DNA of 10,979 bases from Candidatus Adlerbacteria bacterium. GTDB lineage: Bacteria > Patescibacteriota > Minisyncoccia > Phycocordibacterales > SBAW01. The position numbers were made by a program, and so were the translations under genes. Under the pieces are notes generated by a model. It was given only the letters and a program-made list of their open reading frames with translations. It was not told where the DNA came from and searched no databases. The stretch spans positions 1 to 10,979 of the forward strand of contig CAIMFR010000066.1 of assembly GCA_903840375.1 (NCBI GenBank). The letters are read 5' to 3'. This document shows, in pieces, positions 6,607-10,979 of the stretch (its first letter is position 1; each line of letters starts with the position of its first letter).

Positions 6607-6677
6607 TGCGGGATGGGAGAATCGGACTCCCCTCCTCAGTTTGGAAAACTGATGTTTTACCAATAAACTAATCCCGC
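6607..6677 (-). tRNA. tRNA-Gly (anticodon UCC)
   Basis: Folds as a full cloverleaf: 7-bp acceptor GCGGGAT/ATCCCGC, 4-bp D stem GTTT/AAAC with loop ATTGGTA, anticodon stem TCAGT/ACTGA with loop TTTCCAA (anticodon TCC, reading GGA/GGG), 4-nt variable loop, and T stem GGGAG/CTCCC with loop TCCGATT. Discriminator base A at 6607; CCA is not encoded. The T loop has C where U55 (pseudouridine) is nearly universal. The gene lies 46 nt downstream of the CruF-like gene on the same strand, but has its own promoter-like boxes. Confidence 0.93.
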
Positions 6678-6687
6678 TTACTTTCAC

Positions 6688-6716
6688 AGCGTAACAATTT
6701 GGCGACGCTTCTGCAA
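6688..6716 (-). promoter_or_regulatory. Promoter of tRNA-Gly
   Basis: Minus strand TTGCAG (6711-6716), 17-nt spacer, TACGCT (6688-6693); the -10 ends 10 nt before the mature tRNA 5' end. It lies just after the stop codon of the upstream membrane protein gene. Confidence 0.45.
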
Positions 6717-6723
6717 CAGATCT

Positions 6724-7599
6724 CTATCTCTTCAAGAGAGGCCTGCGATTGGCCTGATACAGATAAAGTCCGCACTGCACGAACAAGGCGGTAAGACTTC
6801 CGACCAGGAGTATTGGAACGGCTGTATAAACACCGGTTAGTGTCGCTATTAGAATAAAGAATACGTGCGCACCAACGAGAGAGATAAAGGAAAACGCATC
6901 CAACTTGCCGACATGGCGACGCTTGCGCGAATGAAGCGACCAGACCATCAGCGCAACCATCAGCACAATGATGGACATAAATATAAAGATTGATGTCTGC
7001 ACTGTTGCGGTAACAAACCAGAATATTACTATTCCTATATACAAACCGACGTAAGACAGAAATGGACTGGCGAAATATGCCAGCCTGGCACGCCAAGTCC
7101 TGAAGTTGATGGTGCGAATATATCTTGCAACATACGAAAAGGAAGCAACAGCGGCAACCCAGCCAAAAAAATTGTCGATCGGCACACCATACCATCCGTG
7201 TGCTGCCGCCGGCGATGTCCACACCCACAACCCGAGCTTCGATGCGACCGGATCCATTGCAATATCAAGATTGACCGCGATGAGTGCATCGAGAAGCGGC
7301 CGCACTCGCGAAGATAGCGGATATGCATCAGAGAGACGCATTGCGCTATGCGCGACAATTGCCCAGGCACAACTTATAGCAAGCGGCACGCCAAATATGG
7401 ATATAAAACCAGACGCATAGTGATATGTCCCCCAGATATGCATGTCCAACATTTCCAACAACCACCCAAAGATCAAAGCACTTACCATCTCACCGGCTTG
7501 CACGAAGTGCTTTTGCAGCATCGCACGGATGAACAGCATACCAAAAGCTATGAAGGCTACCGTCTCGAACAAAAATATCACTGTGCCAAGTGTCAACAT
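6724..7599 (-). CDS. Carotenoid biosynthesis protein-like (DUF422/CruF family) membrane protein
   Basis: Polytopic membrane protein of 291 residues with about seven or eight hydrophobic segments. It carries the signature of the Caroten_synth (DUF422) family, which includes CruF and the haloarchaeal bisanhydrobacterioruberin hydratase: two acidic blocks around LDIAMDPVASKLGLWVW (111-127) and HGWYGVPIDNFFGWVAA (134-150). CruF-type enzymes hydrate terminal carotenoid double bonds. No other carotenoid gene is present here, so the substrate is unknown and a lipid role is possible. ATG 7599 follows GGAAG by 7 nt and a consensus TATAAT (7615-7620) by 15 nt. It is divergent from the protease gene with overlapping promoters. 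The gene ends in TAG 46 nt before the tRNA. Family assignment is good; function is inferred. Confidence 0.8.
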   Translation of the reverse strand: MLTLGTVIFLFETVAFIAFGMLFIRAMLQKHFVQAGEMVSALIFGWLLEMLDMHIWGTYHYASGFISIFGVPLAISCAWAIVAHSAMRLSDAYPLSSRVRPLLDALIAVNLDIAMDPVASKLGLWVWTSPAAAHGWYGVPIDNFFGWVAAVASFSYVARYIRTINFRTWRARLAYFASPFLSYVGLYIGIVIFWFVTATVQTSIFIFMSIIVLMVALMVWSLHSRKRRHVGKLDAFSFISLVGAHVFFILIATLTGVYTAVPILLVGSLTALFVQCGLYLYQANRRPLLKR

Positions 7600-7614
7600 T
7601 TTATGCTTCCATCA

Positions 7615-7622
7615 ATTATACT
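7615..7622. promoter_or_regulatory. Overlapping divergent -10 boxes between the CruF-like and protease genes
   Basis: Plus strand TATACT (7617-7622) ends 6 nt before the protease ATG 7629; minus strand TATAAT (7615-7620) ends 15 nt before the membrane-protein ATG 7599. The two hexamers share four positions, so RNA polymerase can probably serve only one direction at a time. A plus-strand -35 candidate TCAACA (7593-7598) lies inside the start of the opposite gene. Confidence 0.5.
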
Positions 7623-7628
7623 ATCTCT

Positions 7629-8783
7629 ATGTCTATCATCACACTTTTTTGGTCAGCTGTAGCACGTATCGCGGCGGGAATGGCTATCGCCGCGCAAATG
7701 GTGCTCGGATTCATCAACCCCGCAGTGGTCATCTCAACACAACCAATCCCCCAAACGGTCACCACCGCCACCTCTTCGGTCACAATACATGCAACAAATG
7801 TAGCCTCAACCACACCTCTATTCCCCACTACCCCTGCAAAACATTCGATCATCTCTCTACCCGTCTCAACAGCAACAACATCCGTTGCACTGAAAACTGT
7901 CACCATTCCTGTTATTTCTGCCCCGGCGGAAAATCCCAACGATGTAAACACCAACACGCGGGCGGCGTTGATAAATATCTATTGCACCACCGGCGCGGGC
8001 GGCTACGATTATCCTATCAGCGGCAGCGGTGTGATCATCGACACGCGCGGTGTGATCTTAACAAATGCGCACGTCGCGCAATATTTTCTCCTGCGTGATT
8101 ATCCGACGCCCGGCAACATTGTCTGCATCGTGCGCACCGGCAGCCACGCACAAGCGAAATATAACGCGGAGCTTCTCTACCTACCACCTGCATGGGTAGA
8201 CGCGAATGCGGCGAAGATAACCGCAACAGAAGCCACGAGCACCGGCCAAAATGATTATGCGCTCCTACTCATCACTTCCACAACAAGCGGCGCACCGCTT
8301 CCCGACTCATTTACAAATGTTCACATCACCACCGACGATCCGATCCTCGGCGACCCGGTTCTGCTCGCAGGATATCCGGCAGGACTTCTTGGCGGTACAG
8401 ATATCACAACAGGACTCTATGCATCATCGGCATTTTCAACGATTCAAAACATTTTCACGTTCATCGACGGCGGTACGCCGGATGTCGTATCCATGGGCGG
8501 CAACATTGTGTCGCAAGCAGGCTCATCAGGAGGAGCGGTTATTCGCGCGTATGACGGATCACTGCAAGCCATAATCTCCACAGCATCAGAAGGCGCGACC
8601 ACGACGGCAACGCGCGAATTGCACGGAATAACAGTCGGCTATATCAACAGAAGTCTACAAACAAATGCGGGTGAAGGACTGGCACAACTCCTCATCGGAG
8701 ACGTGAAACAAGAAGCAGATACATTTTCAGCAGAAACAGCGCCAACCCTCACTAAGAAATTGGAGGCGGCGTTACCGAAGTAA
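7629..8783 (+). CDS. Trypsin-like serine protease, N-terminally anchored or secreted, no PDZ
   Basis: Serine protease of the trypsin/DegP (S1) fold, 384 residues, expected outside the cytoplasmic membrane. One hydrophobic segment (about 3-30, ITLFWSAVARIAAGMAIAAQMVLGF) acts as signal or anchor. A Thr/Ser/Val/Pro-rich low-complexity linker follows to about 105. The protease domain contains SGSGVIIDTRGVILTNAHV with His148, QNDYALLLI with Asp209, and QAGSSGGAVI with Ser300, a complete catalytic triad in the right order. The remaining 84 residues lack a recognisable PDZ domain, so it is simpler than DegP/HtrA. ATG 7629 is chosen because TATACT ends 6 nt upstream; the frame opens at 7590 but that start would lie within the divergent promoter and opposite gene. 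No Shine-Dalgarno. It ends 4 nt from the convergent methyltransferase stop. Confidence 0.88.
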   Translation: MSIITLFWSAVARIAAGMAIAAQMVLGFINPAVVISTQPIPQTVTTATSSVTIHATNVASTTPLFPTTPAKHSIISLPVSTATTSVALKTVTIPVISAPAENPNDVNTNTRAALINIYCTTGAGGYDYPISGSGVIIDTRGVILTNAHVAQYFLLRDYPTPGNIVCIVRTGSHAQAKYNAELLYLPPAWVDANAAKITATEATSTGQNDYALLLITSTTSGAPLPDSFTNVHITTDDPILGDPVLLAGYPAGLLGGTDITTGLYASSAFSTIQNIFTFIDGGTPDVVSMGGNIVSQAGSSGGAVIRAYDGSLQAIISTASEGATTTATRELHGITVGYINRSLQTNAGEGLAQLLIGDVKQEADTFSAETAPTLTKKLEAALPK

Positions 8784-8787
8784 TATT

Positions 8788-9795
8788 TCAACGCTCACCG
8801 TTCGCCCACCGCGCGAAGATCCCACACGGGAGGAGGCGCCCACTTCCCTTTTCTCCTATCGTTAGATCGCCATATTCAATTTCTCCGCCAAATTTTTTTG
8901 CAAATTGCTCCAGATTGTATGCGAACGCAAGCGAAGAATAGCCCGCCGCATAACCATTGATGAGAAAAAATAACGGCTTGTCAGAGATAAGTTCGCCGCA
9001 GAGGCGCACCAACTCGATAAAATCTTCCTCGATCTTCCACAATTCCTTTGCAGGCCCATGACCGAATGCCGGCGGATCCATGATGATACCGTCATATTTC
9101 TTCCCTCTTTTTATCTCACGTTTTACAAACACTAGAACATCTTCCACGATCCAGCGTATAGGTTTATCAGCAAGACCAGATGCATCGGCATTTTCTCGCG
9201 CCCAAGCAACGGCGGTTTTCGAAGCATCAACATGACAAACTTCCGCACCTGCCTGTGCAGCAGCAAGAGTTGCGCCTCCCGTGTAGCCGAAGAGGTTGAG
9301 AATTGAAGGAGTTAATAATGACTCTTGTGAGAGATCGGGGGCGAGACCGTCTGCAACATCATTTGCAAATGGTCTGGCCTCGCCTTGCCGACCGGGCGAT
9401 TGTCGGCGAGCGAGGAGAACCGAGGACCTTTGCAAATGATGTTGCAGACGGTCTCGTATAGCTTCCTGCACCCACTCCCAATTAGAAAGCTGCTCGGGGA
9501 ACAATCCGGTGTGCTTGAACGATGTCGGTCTTATCAAAAACCTTAGGTCGCCAAAAGATATTTTCCACTCGCTCGGAAAACCTTCTCGAGTGTGCCACTC
9601 CCCTTCTTTACCTTTTCGCTCATAAAATCCGTCAGCTTTTTTCCATTCGATTTCCGGCAAATGCTTTTCCCACAAAGCCTGCGGATCCGGCCGCGCCAAA
9701 ACAATGTTTCCATATCGCTCAAGCTTCTCCTCCATTCCGGAGTCGAGAAGCTCGTAATCTGATGAAGGAGAAGTTGTAAGTGTTTTTCGATTCAT
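8788..9795 (-). CDS. Class I SAM-dependent methyltransferase (RlmI-like) with palindromic insertion
   Basis: Methyltransferase of the COG1092/RlmI-like group, which methylates rRNA cytosine or related substrates. With ATG 9795 it has 335 residues: N-terminal region leading to FLIRPTSFKHTGLFPEQLSNWEW (about 86-108), the SAM-binding block ILNLFGYTGGATLAAAQAGAEVCHVDASKTAVAWARENA (165-203), and catalytic-site IIMDPPAFGHGP (237-248). Between WVQEAI and the SAM motif are about 38 extra residues (114-151) encoded by a long palindrome, rich in Arg/Gln and unlike the family. The frame is kept, so the enzyme may work with a loop inserted before the Rossmann fold. The ATG at 9831 is rejected because it lies in the pyrF terminator; an extended -10 (TGTTATATT) ends 7 nt before ATG 9795. 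Exact RNA target unknown. Confidence 0.85.
   Translation of the reverse strand: MNRKTLTTSPSSDYELLDSGMEEKLERYGNIVLARPDPQALWEKHLPEIEWKKADGFYERKGKEGEWHTREGFPSEWKISFGDLRFLIRPTSFKHTGLFPEQLSNWEWVQEAIRDRLQHHLQRSSVLLARRQSPGRQGEARPFANDVADGLAPDLSQESLLTPSILNLFGYTGGATLAAAQAGAEVCHVDASKTAVAWARENADASGLADKPIRWIVEDVLVFVKREIKRGKKYDGIIMDPPAFGHGPAKELWKIEEDFIELVRLCGELISDKPLFFLINGYAAGYSSLAFAYNLEQFAKKFGGEIEYGDLTIGEKGSGRLLPCGIFARWANGER
9342..9456. repeat. Palindromic element inserted in frame in the methyltransferase gene
   Basis: A 28-base arm at 9342-9369 (starts CGAGACCGTC, ends TTTGCAAA) is perfectly complementary to 9429-9456. The pairing continues after a one-base bulge (9370) with GGTC (9371-9374)/GACC (9425-9428), and further in with CCTCGC/GCGAGG and GCCGAC/GTCGGC around a 9-base loop. 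The whole 115 nt can fold into one long hairpin. Read on the minus strand it encodes about 38 residues without a stop. No target duplication obvious by eye. Confidence 0.85.
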
Positions 9796-9802
9796 ACTAA
9801 GA

Positions 9803-9811
9803 AATATAACA
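9803..9811 (-). promoter_or_regulatory. Extended -10 promoter of the methyltransferase gene
   Basis: Minus strand TGTTATATT (TGnTATATT), ending 7 nt before ATG 9795, so transcription should start at or next to the initiation codon. It directly abuts the T-run of the pyrF terminator. Confidence 0.5.
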
Positions 9812-9846
9812 GAAAGAAAAAGGTCCGCCATTGTGCATGGCAGACC
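9811..9846 (-). terminator. Intrinsic terminator of pyrF
   Basis: Minus strand stem GGTCTGCCAT (9837-9846) / ATGGCGGACC (9822-9831), 5-nt loop, one internal mismatch, followed by TTTTTCTTTCT. It begins 7 nt after the pyrF stop codon. Confidence 0.88.
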
Positions 9847-9853
9847 GGTTCAT

Positions 9854-10603
9854 TTACTTGAGAGCATTGTTGATCTCTTCGAGGGTGAGCACCACAGCGT
9901 CGTATGGACTTTTCGCCTGCGTGATCGGCCGACCGACAACGATTCGGTCAGCTCCGGCAAGAATAGCCTCCGCAGGCGTCATCACCCTATCCGGATTTTG
10001 ATCATCGCCGGCAACCCTAGCCCATGTCGGTCGGATTCCGGGAGTGACGATTTCCAGCATGTCTCCGAACTCGGAACGAAGTATTCTAACCTCCTTCGGC
10101 GATGCGATCAGACCGTCAATGCCCGCCTCTGCCGCAGAATGCGCCAAACGCAAAACCGCGCAGGTGATCGAACAGCCATATATTGCCTGCGCATCAGCGT
10201 CATTAAGGCTCGTTAGGACAGTAACGCCGAGTACTTTTGTATCCGGCAATTCTGCCTTTAGAGCCCTCATAGCGGAGACACCCGCGCTGCACATGACTGT
10301 AAGAAGTTCCGGTTGTGCTCCGCCAAGGAGAGTGCCATCTGTTGCGAGTGTAGATCCAATATCACACAACTTGAGATCCGCAAAAACTGGCAGCTTAAGA
10401 TCACGAATATCGTCGATGAGCCTGTATCCCCAAGATCGAAGTGCTGAATTAACCTTGATACAAACACCGGCCTCCTTAAGAGCGCCAGCAAGGTCGAGCA
10501 CATTTCTCCTTATTCTTAGCCTAGTATCAAGTCTTTTGAGTCCAGGAATCGGCTTGAAGTCGGCCGCAACTATCAACCGTGCCGACAGCGTTAAATCGTG
10601 CAT
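9854..10603 (-). CDS. pyrF: Orotidine 5'-phosphate decarboxylase
   Basis: Last enzyme of UMP synthesis: decarboxylates OMP to UMP in the cytosol. 249 residues, full length for the bacterial type. Key residues are all present: Asp15 (VAADF), Lys50 (CIKVNS), the catalytic array DLKLCDIGST with Asp76-Lys78-Asp81 and Thr85, GVTVLTS at 126-132, TPGIRP at 187-192 and the phosphate-binding ADRIVVGRPIT at 218-228. ATG 10603 is set by AGAGGAGGT 5 nt upstream, a strong ribosome binding site formed by the last codons of the pyrE fragment, whose TGA stop is one base before this ATG. Followed at once by an intrinsic terminator. Promoter probably that at 10806-10833, so expression depends on reading through the pyrE remnant. 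No ATP- or signal-related fusion. Confidence 0.95.
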   Translation of the reverse strand: MHDLTLSARLIVAADFKPIPGLKRLDTRLRIRRNVLDLAGALKEAGVCIKVNSALRSWGYRLIDDIRDLKLPVFADLKLCDIGSTLATDGTLLGGAQPELLTVMCSAGVSAMRALKAELPDTKVLGVTVLTSLNDADAQAIYGCSITCAVLRLAHSAAEAGIDGLIASPKEVRILRSEFGDMLEIVTPGIRPTWARVAGDDQNPDRVMTPAEAILAGADRIVVGRPITQAKSPYDAVVLTLEEINNALK

Positions 10604-10604
10604 T

Positions 10605-10760
10605 TCAACCTCCTCTTAGTACGCTGTTGAAGAAACCGTCAGAATGCTTTCCGGATGTTAACAGTGCATGCGGACGACGGACATTACCGTCATGCAACCA
10701 CAAAGCGTCTCTCTCCTTAAACCGATCGATCCATAGATCGCTCACACTCTCATGAGACAT
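10605..10760 (-). pseudogene. pyrE: N-terminal fragment of orotate phosphoribosyltransferase
   Basis: A 51-codon ORF, ATG 10760 to TGA 10605-10607, with AAAGGA 8 nt before the ATG. Its second half, LWLHDGNVRRPHALLTSGKHSDGFFNSVL, resembles the N-terminal substrate-binding part of PyrE-type phosphoribosyltransferases (F.LTSG.hS..yFN pattern). The remaining about 150 residues, including the PRPP-binding motif, are missing; after FNSVL the frame reads RGG and stops, and pyrF begins one base later. PyrE is the enzyme just before PyrF in the pathway, so the neighbour fits. Likely a deletion remnant kept because it supplies the promoter and ribosome binding site of pyrF; a regulatory leader peptide is the alternative. 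The homology is read by eye from a short stretch. Confidence 0.65.
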
Positions 10761-10805
10761 GTGTTTATCCTTTCACTCAGTTTTACATCTTTCCGTCCAC
10801 AAAAC

Positions 10806-10833
10806 AGCATACAGCAGCGCTATAAAATCGCAA
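10806..10833 (-). promoter_or_regulatory. Promoter of the pyrE-fragment/pyrF unit
   Basis: Minus strand TTGCGA (10828-10833), 16-nt spacer, TATGCT (10806-10811). Start expected near 10799, giving a leader of about 40 nt before ATG 10760. Confidence 0.4.
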
Positions 10834-10850
10834 TTTATGATGGAATTACG

Positions 10851-10960
10851 CCGAGAATCGGTCACAACTCAAAGTTTTGTCGTCACAAAACTTTGGTCGC
10901 GACCCCGCCTCGCGGTTTCGCCTTGCTAGGCGAAACTTCGCTCCGGCTTTCGATTCTCGG
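10851..10960. repeat. Nested palindromic element at the right edge
   Basis: Outer arms CCGAGAATCG (10851-10860) and CGATTCTCGG (10951-10960) are perfect complements and enclose two hairpins: an 11-bp stem CAAAGTTTTGT (10870-10880)/ACAAAACTTTG (10885-10895) with loop CGTC, and a 9-bp stem GTTTCGCCT (10915-10923)/AGGCGAAAC (10928-10936) with loop TGCT. A 10-base palindrome GGTCGCGACC (10895-10904) lies between them. The whole forms a branched structure. No protein is supported in 10834-10979. Probably a dispersed repeat or structured RNA; only one copy is visible. Confidence 0.7.
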
Positions 10961-10979
10961 ACGGAATGTGCCCCGCATA

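Noticed and set aside
6607..6677. Suppressor or alternative-code tRNA (UGA read as Gly)
   Set aside because: Anticodon is clearly UCC, and several genes here end in TGA, so the standard bacterial stop use holds.
9796..9831. Upstream ATG adding MADLFLSVIFLS to the methyltransferase (would look like a short hydrophobic leader)
   Set aside because: The sequence is half of the pyrF terminator stem, its T-run and the methyltransferase -10 box.
10851..10960. CRISPR array or integron attC site
   Set aside because: No spaced direct repeats; a single branched palindrome without attC core sites or adjacent cassette gene or integrase.

Overview
The window looks like chromosomal DNA from a Patescibacteria/CPR bacterium, most like the Parcubacteria side. 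This is inferred from gene content and style, not from a database match. Support: short, compact genes; a soluble VirD4/TraG-like coupling ATPase; a single-pass trypsin-like protease with a Thr/Ser-rich linker; a very small antitoxin-first HicBA pair; tRNA-Gly without encoded CCA; and many genes with a -10 hexamer directly before the start codon and no ribosome binding site. TGA is used as a stop (hicB, methyltransferase, pyrE fragment), so the UGA=Gly code of Gracilibacteria/Absconditabacteria does not apply.

Layout. 1-1250 (minus): a metal-dependent endonuclease/exonuclease/phosphatase (EEP) gene running off the left edge and broken by a one-base homopolymer frameshift, preceded by a stand-alone prephenate dehydratase domain without ACT domain. 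1251-1431: divergent control region with a strong inverted repeat. 1432-3447 (plus): HU-like DNA-binding protein with an intrinsic terminator, an HD-domain phosphohydrolase, and a hicB-hicA toxin-antitoxin pair with a candidate operator over its -35 box. 3493-6357 (plus): large type IV secretion-type ATPase. 6337-6677 (minus): an unrecognised 52-codon ORF with an excellent Shine-Dalgarno and promoter, and tRNA-Gly(UCC). 6724-7599 (minus) and 7629-8783 (plus): a CruF/DUF422-type carotenoid-synthesis-like membrane protein and a secreted or anchored trypsin-like protease, diverging from overlapping -10 boxes. 8788-9795 (minus): an RlmI-like class I methyltransferase carrying an in-frame palindromic insertion. 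9854-10760 (minus): pyrF preceded by a 51-codon fragment of pyrE. 10851-10960: a complex nested palindromic element at the right edge.

The genes do not form one pathway; most are single-gene units with their own promoter. The most unusual signals are the roughly 115-nt palindromic element carried in frame inside the methyltransferase (resembling Rickettsia palindromic elements in behaviour), the pyrE remnant that delivers the ribosome binding site of pyrF, and the repeated leaderless promoter layout (-10 box ending 5-9 nt before ATG) with recurrent TTGCG-type -35 boxes.
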